Part shown: positions 28,486 through 36,252 of the stretch, piece after piece
Layout of the letters: each line of letters opens with the position of its first letter
How positions within the stretch are numbered: the stretch's first letter is position 1
NCBI GenBank assembly: GCA_018240785.1
Contig: JAFEFC010000008.1
Span: 1-64,000 of the forward strand
DNA length: 64,000 bases
Source of the DNA: Pseudomonadota bacterium
Lineage (GTDB): Bacteria > Pseudomonadota > Gammaproteobacteria > Burkholderiales > Rhodocyclaceae
Direction: 5' to 3'
Program-made: the position numbers and the translations under genes
Notes under the pieces: generated by a model
Databases searched by the model: none
What the model saw: the letters and a program-made list of their open reading frames with translations, nothing else
What the model was told of the DNA's origin: nothing

Positions 28486-29622
28486 ATGGCAGATTTCCGC
28501 AAGATCCGGGTGATGATCTCGAGCCGCTGCTCGTCCACCGTGCGGCAGCGCGACGGACGCATCCCGATGACCGAAGTGCGCAAGCGGCTGCAGTGCGAAC
28601 TCGGCGACGAGACGCTGTGCGGCGAGCCGCTGTTCGAGGTGTGGATCTCGGACAATGCGCCCGATCAGGCCCAGGGCGACCTGGAGACCGCTTGGGAGAA
28701 GTCGCTCGAGGAAGTGCGCAAGGCCGACATCGTGCTGGCGCTGTACACCGGCGAGGCGGGCTGGGCGCCGGCCGGGGGCATCGGCGTGTGCCATGCCGAG
28801 TTCCAGCAGGCGTGGAACGATGGGCCCGCGCGGCTCAAGGTGGTGCGCATCACCGACGTGCAGGGCGCGCCCAAGGACAAGGCGGAACTCGCCCGCGATG
28901 CCTGCTTCCAGGCTTGGTTCAGCGAGCTCAATCCTACTTCGGCGGCCGCAGCCGATGCCGACGAGATCGTCGCGCGCTGCCGGGAGGCCCTGCGCGAGGC
29001 GGTGGCCGGCCTGGTCAAGCTGGGCGGACGCGAGGTGCGCAAGGGCCGCTTCGCCTACGGCACGCCGCTCGACTGGAGCCGCATGGACTTCGCCCATCGC
29101 AAGCAGGCGATGGAGGTGGCGCTGGGCGGCGGCCTTGCCGAGTTCGGTGCGGTCGAATTCGGCGGCGGCTGGTTATGGACCCGGGCCGGCACCGCGCTGC
29201 TGACGATCTGCCACGGCCTGCCAGGCGCTTTCGGCGTCGCCACCGCGCGCGAGATGGTGGGCCAGCCCTTCCTGCAGGATCACCTGATCCTCGGCAAGGT
29301 GGTCAGGCGCCGCGAGAAGCCGGCCGGGCCGCTGCACCTGGTCGCCTGCCTGAAGAACGTGACCGAGACCCAGGCGATGCGCCAGTTGGGCTTTCCCGAT
29401 GCGACCATCGTCGCGGCGCCTTTCGGCATCTACGTCTCCGATCCGGTGCAGAAGATCCAGATGATCTTCCTTGCCAACTGCCGCGACCCGACCACCACCC
29501 GCAATGCCCTCACGCGCCTCGTCGAGTGGCTGGACGCGACCGGCGAGGGCGAGAACCTGGCGCGGCGCGCGGTGGGCCGGCGCAAGATCGTGCGTGCGAT
29601 CCTGGACCTGAGGGGCGATTGA
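28486..29622 (+). CDS. DUF4062-domain protein with unknown C-terminal half
   Basis: 378 residues. The N-terminal ~100 resemble DUF4062 (IRVMISSRCSS, FEVWISDN, then SLEEVRKADIVLALYTGEAG), a Rossmann/TIR-like fold usually fused to NTPase or effector domains in large signalling proteins. Here it has no NTPase. The second half (GGLAEFGAVEFGGGWLW, CHGLPGAFGVATAREM, KIQMIFLANCRDP) is not recognised. The start follows a weak GAGG. It sits alone after the icd terminator. A defence role would be in line with DUF4062 contexts but is inference. Confidence 0.65.
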   Translation: MADFRKIRVMISSRCSSTVRQRDGRIPMTEVRKRLQCELGDETLCGEPLFEVWISDNAPDQAQGDLETAWEKSLEEVRKADIVLALYTGEAGWAPAGGIGVCHAEFQQAWNDGPARLKVVRITDVQGAPKDKAELARDACFQAWFSELNPTSAAAADADEIVARCREALREAVAGLVKLGGREVRKGRFAYGTPLDWSRMDFAHRKQAMEVALGGGLAEFGAVEFGGGWLWTRAGTALLTICHGLPGAFGVATAREMVGQPFLQDHLILGKVVRRREKPAGPLHLVACLKNVTETQAMRQLGFPDATIVAAPFGIYVSDPVQKIQMIFLANCRDPTTTRNALTRLVEWLDATGEGENLARRAVGRRKIVRAILDLRGD

Positions 29623-29654
29623 GCGAGTCGCTGCAGGTGCCGTGTCTGCCGCGG

Positions 29655-30041
29655 CTAGCGCGAGCGTGAATCCGGCCTCATGCGGAATTCGGCCAGGTTC
29701 GTGATCACGTAGCCGGTGTAGTTGGGAATCAGCTTCGCCTTGGCCGCGTCGATCCGGAACACGGGTGCGCCGTCCTCTTCGCGGCCGCCGAACCAGCGAC
29801 AGAACACCGGCACGAGGGCTTCGCCGCGCTTCGGCAGTTCGGTCAGATCCGGATCGGCAACCGCATACAGCCCATGTACATGGGAGCCGCGATAGAAGGC
29901 TCCCTCAGAGTGCACCTCGACCACGGTCACGCCCGCGACGCGCTCGGGCTCCTGCGGTTCGGCCAGTTCGTAGGTGTCCCTGTCGAGGCCGAGGTCCTTG
30001 TAGCGGGGCGCATGCCAGTACGAATCCACGAGTAACTCCAT
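29655..30041 (-). CDS. Hypothetical protein
   Basis: 128 residues from the ATG at 30041 (MELLVDSYWHAPRYKDLGLD). It is soluble, without signal peptide or membrane helix, and contains VAGVTVVEVHSEGAFYRGSH and a C-terminal FRIDAAKAKLIPNYTGYV. It looks like a genuine gene by codon usage, but no family is recognised. The frame extends 23 codons further upstream. The gene ends 33 bases from the DUF4062 gene on the opposite strand. Confidence 0.55.
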   Translation of the reverse strand: MELLVDSYWHAPRYKDLGLDRDTYELAEPQEPERVAGVTVVEVHSEGAFYRGSHVHGLYAVADPDLTELPKRGEALVPVFCRWFGGREEDGAPVFRIDAAKAKLIPNYTGYVITNLAEFRMRPDSRSR

Positions 30042-30148
30042 CAGATCGGGCGAGGCCCGAATGTAAGCCGCGCGCCAGGCGAGGGCAATTGCATCGCAGC
30101 TGCGGTGCAAGGCGTGCTACGGCTGCGCCGCGGCGCGCTCCTGATCGC

Positions 30149-30601
30149 CTACTGGCGAAACTCGTCGTGGCAGTTGCTGCAGGCCTTCTGCACGCGGAAG
30201 ACGGCGGGCTTCAACGTGTCGAGCGAACCTTCCTGCGCAGCGGTGGCGAGCGCGCCGGTCGCGTCCTCGAGCGCATGGGCCAGGCGCTTGAACTTCTCCG
30301 GTTCCTGCCAGACCGAGTCCTTGGCGTGGCCGACGCTGTCGGCCTGCATGACTTCCGGGAAGAACTGCCAGGGCTGCTGCGCCAGGGCCTGAAGCTGCTG
30401 CGCGTCATGCAGGGCCGTATCGGCGTTGAAGCGCTCCTTGCCCTTGGCGAAGGCCAGCAGACGCTCGCGCGTCTTGGTCATTTCCTTGAACACCTTGCGG
30501 CGTTGCGCGAGCGGGGAGTTGGGGTCCAGCCGGTCGCAGCCGGCCAGGCCGGCGCCGATCGCCAGAATGCAGGCGGCGGTGATGATACGGGAGGGGCGCA
30601 T
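30149..30601 (-). CDS. Class II cytochrome c (cytochrome c'-like) lipoprotein
   Basis: 150 residues. The signal ends in the lipobox GLAGC (Cys near 22), so the mature protein is probably membrane-anchored on the periplasmic side. The rest is a four-helix bundle with the single heme motif CSNCH at the extreme C-terminus, as in cytochrome c' and c556. These bind NO/CO or transfer electrons. AGGAG precedes the ATG. It follows the Tim44-like gene on the same strand after 28 bases, so co-transcription is likely. Confidence 0.88.
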   Translation of the reverse strand: MRPSRIITAACILAIGAGLAGCDRLDPNSPLAQRRKVFKEMTKTRERLLAFAKGKERFNADTALHDAQQLQALAQQPWQFFPEVMQADSVGHAKDSVWQEPEKFKRLAHALEDATGALATAAQEGSLDTLKPAVFRVQKACSNCHDEFRQ

Positions 30602-30629
30602 CGGGGCTCCTGGCGCGTTGCGGGGGGAT

Positions 30630-31649
30630 TCAGACCTGCTCGATGCCGGCCAGGCGCCAGTGACCCTGGCGGTCGTCGATGAAATGCCACACCTCGTCGA
30701 GCGGTTCGGGCGGCGCCTCGCTGCCTTCCGCGATGAGCCCGCTGTAGCGTACCGAGACCAGGCGCCGCGCGCCCTCGTCGGTAGCATCGATGACGCGTGC
30801 CTGGATCGACACCGCGCTGGTGCGGCCGGGTCCAGCGCGCTGCGCGATGTCGGCTTCGATCTGCCCCAGCAGCGGCTCTTCCACGCGGCTGCGCAGCAGC
30901 GCGAGGTCGCCGCGGTTGTTGGCGTCCTGCAGTTCATTGAAGCGCTGCAGCGCCATGCGCTCGGTCGCGGCCTCCGCCGAGGGCAGTGCATGCGTCGCGC
31001 CGATGGAGGGTTCCTGACGGCGCTCGAGAGGCTGCGCTGCGGCGTCGAAAGTGCCGACCCGGGCCAATTCGCCGCGGCGTGCGGCCTGGTAGCGGCGCAG
31101 CGCCCAGTAGGCCGTGCCCGCCATCATCAGCAGCACGAGCAACGAGGTGAAGCCGAAACCGCTCGCCGGCGCCTGCTGCGGCAGCACGCCATAGCCATTG
31201 CCGCCGGCCGCCACGCCGCCACCGTTCCCGCCATAGGCCGGAGCGTTTGCGGGCGCGGCGCCGTGGTTGCCGAGCAGGTAGCCTGCCGCGGCGCCTGCTG
31301 CGGCAGCGCCGGCGACCGTTCCCCAGCCGGGGCCGCTGCGGGCCGTCGCCGCTGCGGGCGCGCTCGGGGCAGGCGCGCTGGCGCCGGACCGGCCGGCGTC
31401 GAAGCCGTCCGCCGCGCCGCCGCGCGCCTTCGCCATCACGTCGGGACGGCTCATCCCCATGCTGCCGCCACCGCCGAGGCGCGATGACGACGCGCTGCCA
31501 ATGCTCGATGACGGCGCGCCGTAAGCGGAACTCCGGCTGCTACCGCCAAGCTTGGCTTCGCTGACGAGCGGCTGTCCGATCAGCGCAATGCCGAGGCTCG
31601 CCAGCACGACGCCGCGGCCCGCCCGGCGCGAAAGATCCTTGATGTCCAT
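30630..31649 (-). CDS. Tim44-like domain membrane protein
   Basis: 339 residues. An N-terminal hydrophobic/signal segment, a long Gly/Ser/Ala-rich region (residues ~35-160), one membrane helix (about 172-188, SLLVLLMMAGTAYWAL) and a C-terminal Tim44-like domain (LQRFNELQDANNRGDLALL, then VSVRYSGLIAEG and DEVWHFI). Bacterial members of this group are of uncertain role; the domain is related to the membrane-binding domain of mitochondrial Tim44. An alternative ATG lies five codons upstream. Likely operon with cytochrome c'. Confidence 0.85.
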   Translation of the reverse strand: MDIKDLSRRAGRGVVLASLGIALIGQPLVSEAKLGGSSRSSAYGAPSSSIGSASSSRLGGGGSMGMSRPDVMAKARGGAADGFDAGRSGASAPAPSAPAAATARSGPGWGTVAGAAAAGAAAGYLLGNHGAAPANAPAYGGNGGGVAAGGNGYGVLPQQAPASGFGFTSLLVLLMMAGTAYWALRRYQAARRGELARVGTFDAAAQPLERRQEPSIGATHALPSAEAATERMALQRFNELQDANNRGDLALLRSRVEEPLLGQIEADIAQRAGPGRTSAVSIQARVIDATDEGARRLVSVRYSGLIAEGSEAPPEPLDEVWHFIDDRQGHWRLAGIEQV

Positions 31650-31705
31650 GTGTCCCCGCTGCATCCGTAGAGTGTGTCGTGCGAGCGACTCTAGTCGGGG
31701 CTGGC

Positions 31706-33214
31706 TTAACGCAGACTTAAGACAGGCAGTGGCGCCGCTCCGGCGGTTGCCAGCAGGCGCGACCAGTAGCGCAGGCTGGCGGGCCATGCGGCGCCGGCGA
31801 GAGCGATCAGGTCGACGGTCGACACATGGGTCGAGAACGCGCGCGAATCGGCCGGCGCAACGAGGCGCGCCGGCAACTCGGCGACAAGGCGCTGCAGGCC
31901 GACGCCGAACAGCGGCAGATCGGGCGCAGTGTCGGCATCGAGGTCGCGCAGCACGCCGGCGAGCGACAGCCAGCTCTTGCGGAGCACCGCCAGTTGCGCG
32001 CCGAAGCCCCCGGCGCCCTGCAGCGCGAGGCGGTCGAGCAGGGCCACCAGCCAGTCGAACCCGACGGGCCGTCCGCTGCGCACCAACGCATCGAGCGCGT
32101 CCGACACCGTCCGCACGCACTGTGCGCACTGCGCGTCGCGCAGGCCCAGCCGCGCGAGTCCGTCGATGATCTGCCTTTGGTCCAGGGTCATCGCGCCGAG
32201 CGCGATGGTGACGATCGCCTCGCGCTCGGCCTTGGCGAGACGGGCGGTCAGGCTCCAGTCGAGCACCGCCAGGCGCCCATCTTCGGCCAGCAGCAGGTTG
32301 CCGCCGTGCAGGTCACCGTGGAAGATCGCCGGGTCGGCCTGCGACCAGAACGGACGCGCCAGCAACGCGGCGATCATCTCGCGCGCGAGCGCTCCGCCTT
32401 GCGCGCGAGACAGCTCGGCGTCGTTCACCCGCCTGCCATGCACGCGTTCCATCGCGGTGACCCCGGGGCCGCTCCACGGAAGCAGCCGGGGCACGAATAC
32501 GGCGCCGTGGTCGGACATCTGCGCGGCGGCGGCGCGCATGTTGGCCTGCTCGACGTCGAGCCGGATCTCCTGCGTGAGCAGTTGCTGCACGCTGGCGAGG
32601 TGGCCGTGGTAGTCGATGGCCGGCAGCCCTAGCCGCGCTCCGCGCGCGGCGAGGAAGTCGGCCAGGGTCGGCAGCACCGCCAGCTCCTGTGCCAGATGTC
32701 GGGCGATCGCGGGCTTGAGCACCTTGAACACGCCGTCGCGCAGCCGGCCCTCCTCGCGCCAGGTGAATGGCAGCACGACGGCGACGCTGCCCTCGGCCAG
32801 CGCGGCATCGGCGATGTGCAGGCCGGCGGCGTCGGCGAACTGCCGGCGGAGTCGCTGCACGATCGGCGCCACCGGCAGGGTCGAGGGCATGGATTCCAGT
32901 TGCTGCAGATGCTGGCGCAGGGCGGGGTCGAGCTCGTGATGCCGCGCCACCACCTGCCCCAGCTTGTGCAGCGTCGGGCAGTGCGCGAGCAGGGCGGCGG
33001 CGCGTGCGGCTGCGGGAGTGTCGGCGCCCAGCGCGAACTGTCCTGCCAGCAGGGCCGACAGGCGCGGCTCGGGCAGGTGGTCGAGGAAGAAGGCCAGCGC
33101 CTCCACCAGCAAGGGCCGCCACGGCGCGAGCGAGGCGGGAATCAGCGCTTGCACGCCGATCGATTCGAACAGCGCCTGGTAGTCGATGGCGGTATCGCCG
33201 ATTGCCTTGTGCAC
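31706..33214 (-). CDS. ABC1/UbiB-family atypical kinase-like protein
   Basis: 502 residues. The kinase-like core shows the catalytic-loop motif HGDLHGGNLLL and the metal-binding VLDWSLTARL, plus KVLKPAI as the candidate ATP-contact lysine. Members include UbiB (ubiquinone synthesis) and AarF-like proteins; this copy lacks an obvious C-terminal membrane anchor of UbiB type. The start lies three bases after the PHA synthase stop, so it is co-translated with phaC at the end of the five-gene operon. Substrate unknown. Confidence 0.8.
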   Translation of the reverse strand: MHKAIGDTAIDYQALFESIGVQALIPASLAPWRPLLVEALAFFLDHLPEPRLSALLAGQFALGADTPAAARAAALLAHCPTLHKLGQVVARHHELDPALRQHLQQLESMPSTLPVAPIVQRLRRQFADAAGLHIADAALAEGSVAVVLPFTWREEGRLRDGVFKVLKPAIARHLAQELAVLPTLADFLAARGARLGLPAIDYHGHLASVQQLLTQEIRLDVEQANMRAAAAQMSDHGAVFVPRLLPWSGPGVTAMERVHGRRVNDAELSRAQGGALAREMIAALLARPFWSQADPAIFHGDLHGGNLLLAEDGRLAVLDWSLTARLAKAEREAIVTIALGAMTLDQRQIIDGLARLGLRDAQCAQCVRTVSDALDALVRSGRPVGFDWLVALLDRLALQGAGGFGAQLAVLRKSWLSLAGVLRDLDADTAPDLPLFGVGLQRLVAELPARLVAPADSRAFSTHVSTVDLIALAGAAWPASLRYWSRLLATAGAAPLPVLSLR

Positions 33215-33217
33215 CTG

Positions 33218-35053
33218 CTACTTCTCCAGCACGTAGGTTCCCGGCGCATCGCACAGCACCGGATAGCCCAGTTCGGCTGCGCCCGCTTCCGGCGGCGGAA
33301 CGGGCATGCCCGAGCGCGCGGTGAGCCAGGCCGACCATTCCGGCCACCACGAGCCTTCGTGCTGCGGCGCCAGCGCCAGCCAGTCGTCAGGCGGTATGTA
33401 GTTGCCGCCTGCCTCGCGCGTCAGCGACTGGTAGTGGCGGCGCGGCCGTCCCGGCTCGCTGACGATGCCGGCGTTGTGGCCGCCGTTGGTGAGCACGAAG
33501 TGGATCTCGGACGGCAGCAGGTAATGCAGCTTGTGCACCGAGCGCCACGGCGCGACGTGGTCGGTGAGGGTGGCGACGGCGAACACCGGCGTGTCGATGT
33601 CGGACAGCGCCACCGGGCGGCCGCCGACACGGTAGCGCCCTTCGCTGAGCGCGTCGTTGAGGAAGAGCTGGCGCAGGTACTGGCTGTGCATGCGCGCCGG
33701 CATGCGCGTGGTGTCGGCGTTCCAGGCCATCAGGTCGTTCATCGGCGCGCGCTCGCCCATCAGGTATTCGCCGACGATGCGCGACCACAGCAGGTCGTAG
33801 GAGCGCAGCAACTGGAAGGCGCCCGCCATCTGGCCGGCGGTGAGGTAGCCGACCTCTTCCATCTGCGCCTCGAGCAGGCTGACTTCGCCTTCGTCGATGA
33901 ACAGCGCCAGCTCGCCCGGCTCGGTGAAGTCGGTCTGCGCGGTGAACAGCGTCATCGTCGCCAGCCGGTCGTCGGCGTCGCGCGCCATCGCGGCATTGGC
34001 GATCGCCAGCAGCGTGCCGCCCAGGCAGTAGCCGGCGGCATGCACCTTGCGGCCGGGCACGATGGCGTTGATCGCGTCCAGCGCGGCGAAGAAGCCGAGC
34101 TGCAGGTAGTCGTCCATGCCCATGTCGCGCTCGGCGGGGCCGGGGTTCTTCCACGACACGCAGAACACCGTGTGGCCCTGGCCGACGAGGTATTTCACCA
34201 GCGAGTTGTGCGGCGACAGGTCGAGGATGTAGTACTTCATGATCCACGCCGGCACGATCAGGATGGGCTCGGGATAGACCTGCGCGGTGGCGGGCGAATA
34301 CTGGATCAGCTCCATCAATGGCGTGCGCAGCACCACCTTGCCCGGCGTCACCGCCACGTCGCGGCCGACGACGAAATTCTCCGTACCCGCCGGCGGGTCG
34401 CCCAGCGCCAGGCGCTGCAGGTCTTCGGCGGCGTTCATCGCGCCGCGCACCAGGTTGATGCCGGCGGTCTCGAAGCTGCGGCGCAGCACGATGGGATTGG
34501 TCGGCAGGTAGTTGCCGGGCGAGAACAGGTCGAGCAGTTGGCGTGCGGCAAAGGAGACGACGTGCTCGTGGTGGCAGGACACGCCGGCGACGCCGGTGGT
34601 GGCCGCCTGCCACCATGCTTCCGCGAGCAGGAAGGACTGGTGCATCAGGTTGAACGGCCAGCGCTCCCACTCCTCGCCGGCAAAGCGGCGGTCCTGCGGC
34701 ACCGGTTCGACGCAGCGCTCGGTCGGGTTGCCCGGCGAGGCCAGCGCCAGTTGACCGGCGTATTCGACGAGGCGGCGGGCATGCTCCTGCGCCAGCGTGA
34801 CCAGTTCCAGGCGCTTGCCCGGCGAACCGGCGAGGTGGCCCGCCCAGTCCACGGTGGCGAGCAGCAGCGACATCGGCGACACCGACATCGTCGTGCGCGC
34901 GATCGCGGCGTGGAACTTCTGGTCCAGCGGATTGCGCGAGGGCAAGGGCGGCGAGGCGGTGGCTTCGGCGACCGCCGGCAGGCTGGCCGTCGTCGTGCGC
35001 GCCGGCAGGGCGGCGGCCACGGTCGGCTTTGCCGCAGGTTTGCGTGGGGTCAT
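33218..35053 (-). CDS. phaC: Poly(3-hydroxyalkanoate) synthase
   Basis: 611 residues, class I-like in length. PHA synthases polymerise (R)-3-hydroxyacyl-CoA on the granule surface. The lipase-like box GYCLGG holds the nucleophile Cys (about residue 343), with the catalytic Asp in LTDHVAPW and His in NGGHNAG. The N-terminal family domain (FHAAIARTTMSVSPMSLL) is present. AGGAGAATCCCGTC precedes the ATG. It is embedded between ABC-export genes and a kinase-like gene instead of phaA/phaB/phaR, which is unusual. Confidence 0.92.
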   Translation of the reverse strand: MTPRKPAAKPTVAAALPARTTTASLPAVAEATASPPLPSRNPLDQKFHAAIARTTMSVSPMSLLLATVDWAGHLAGSPGKRLELVTLAQEHARRLVEYAGQLALASPGNPTERCVEPVPQDRRFAGEEWERWPFNLMHQSFLLAEAWWQAATTGVAGVSCHHEHVVSFAARQLLDLFSPGNYLPTNPIVLRRSFETAGINLVRGAMNAAEDLQRLALGDPPAGTENFVVGRDVAVTPGKVVLRTPLMELIQYSPATAQVYPEPILIVPAWIMKYYILDLSPHNSLVKYLVGQGHTVFCVSWKNPGPAERDMGMDDYLQLGFFAALDAINAIVPGRKVHAAGYCLGGTLLAIANAAMARDADDRLATMTLFTAQTDFTEPGELALFIDEGEVSLLEAQMEEVGYLTAGQMAGAFQLLRSYDLLWSRIVGEYLMGERAPMNDLMAWNADTTRMPARMHSQYLRQLFLNDALSEGRYRVGGRPVALSDIDTPVFAVATLTDHVAPWRSVHKLHYLLPSEIHFVLTNGGHNAGIVSEPGRPRRHYQSLTREAGGNYIPPDDWLALAPQHEGSWWPEWSAWLTARSGMPVPPPEAGAAELGYPVLCDAPGTYVLEK

Positions 35054-35097
35054 GACGGGATTCTCCTCGATGGGCGATCGATGGTTACAGTGCGGGC

Positions 35098-36237
35098 TCA
35101 GCCCTGCATCGTGCCGATGGTATGGCGCAGGCGGTGGTGCGCGAGGGCGAAGAAGGCGCCGCCGATCGCCGCCACCATCAGGAACTGCGGCCACACCACG
35201 TCGATGCCGGCGTCGCGGAACAGCACGCCCTGCGCCAGGCTGACGTAGTGGGTGGTGGGGGTGAGCGACATCAGCCAGCGCACCAGCTCGGGCATGCTTT
35301 CGCGTGGCGTCAGCGCGCCCGACAGGATCTGCAGCGGCAGCAGCAGCAGGATGGACATCAGGCCGAACTGCGGCATGTTGCGCGCCAGCGTGCCCATGTA
35401 GATGCCGATGGAAGCCGCGGCGAACAGGTAGAGCAGCGTGCCGAGGCCGAACAGCACCGGCGAACCCGGCACCACCGCGCCGAGCAGGCCCTTCACCACC
35501 ACCTGCAGCGAGAACGACGACGCCAGCAGCACCACCACGCCCATCGACCACACCTTGGACAGCATGATCTCCAGCGGCGTCACCGGCATCACCAGCAGGT
35601 GCTCGATGGTGCCGTGCTCGCGTTCGCGGATCAGCGCGGCGCCGGTGAGCAGGATGCCCAGCATGGTGATGTTGTTGATGATCGCGGTGACGCCGGCGAA
35701 CCAGCCCTGGCTCAGGTTGGGGTTGAACAGCGCGCGTTCGACGATCTGCACCGGCTGCGGCGCCGGGCCGCGGTAGCGCTGCACGAAGGCGCGGATCTCG
35801 TCGTCGACGATGTACTGGATGTAGCCGGTGCCGGTCTGCGCCTGGCTCTGGCGCGTGGCGTCGACGTTGAGCTGCAGCGTCGGCGCGCGGCCAGCCAGCA
35901 CGTCGCGCTGGAAATCCGGCGGGATGTCGAGCACGAAGGTGTGGCGTCCGGCGTCCATGCCCTTGTCGATCGCGGCCAGGGCGATGAGTTCCGGCGTGAT
36001 GAACTGCGGCGGCTGCAGCGCGGCGACGATGCGGGCGGAAAGCTGCGAGCGGTCTTCATCGACCACCGCGATCGAGGCGCGGTGCAGGCTCTCCGGCCGC
36101 GCGCGGGCATCGGCGTAGATCGACACGGTGAACATGAACACGATCAGGAACAGCATCGTCCAGTCGCCCAGCAGGCTGTGGAATTCCTTGATGCCCAGGT
36201 GCCAGGTGTTGTGGAAGAGGCTGCGGCGTGCGCCCAT
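35098..36237 (-). CDS. ABC-2 type exporter permease (YhhJ/YbhR-like)
   Basis: 379 residues. One N-terminal helix (residues ~25-42), a periplasmic domain of about 140 residues, then five helices with the ABC-2 signature region (REREHGTIEHLLVMPVTPLEI). This is the layout of YhhJ/YbhR permeases. It follows the double-ATPase/permease gene by 15 bases and precedes phaC by 44, so it forms a tripartite exporter with the HlyD-type protein. Substrate unknown. Confidence 0.9.
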   Translation of the reverse strand: MGARRSLFHNTWHLGIKEFHSLLGDWTMLFLIVFMFTVSIYADARARPESLHRASIAVVDEDRSQLSARIVAALQPPQFITPELIALAAIDKGMDAGRHTFVLDIPPDFQRDVLAGRAPTLQLNVDATRQSQAQTGTGYIQYIVDDEIRAFVQRYRGPAPQPVQIVERALFNPNLSQGWFAGVTAIINNITMLGILLTGAALIREREHGTIEHLLVMPVTPLEIMLSKVWSMGVVVLLASSFSLQVVVKGLLGAVVPGSPVLFGLGTLLYLFAAASIGIYMGTLARNMPQFGLMSILLLLPLQILSGALTPRESMPELVRWLMSLTPTTHYVSLAQGVLFRDAGIDVVWPQFLMVAAIGGAFFALAHHRLRHTIGTMQG

Positions 36238-36252
36238 GGCGGTCTCCGTGGC

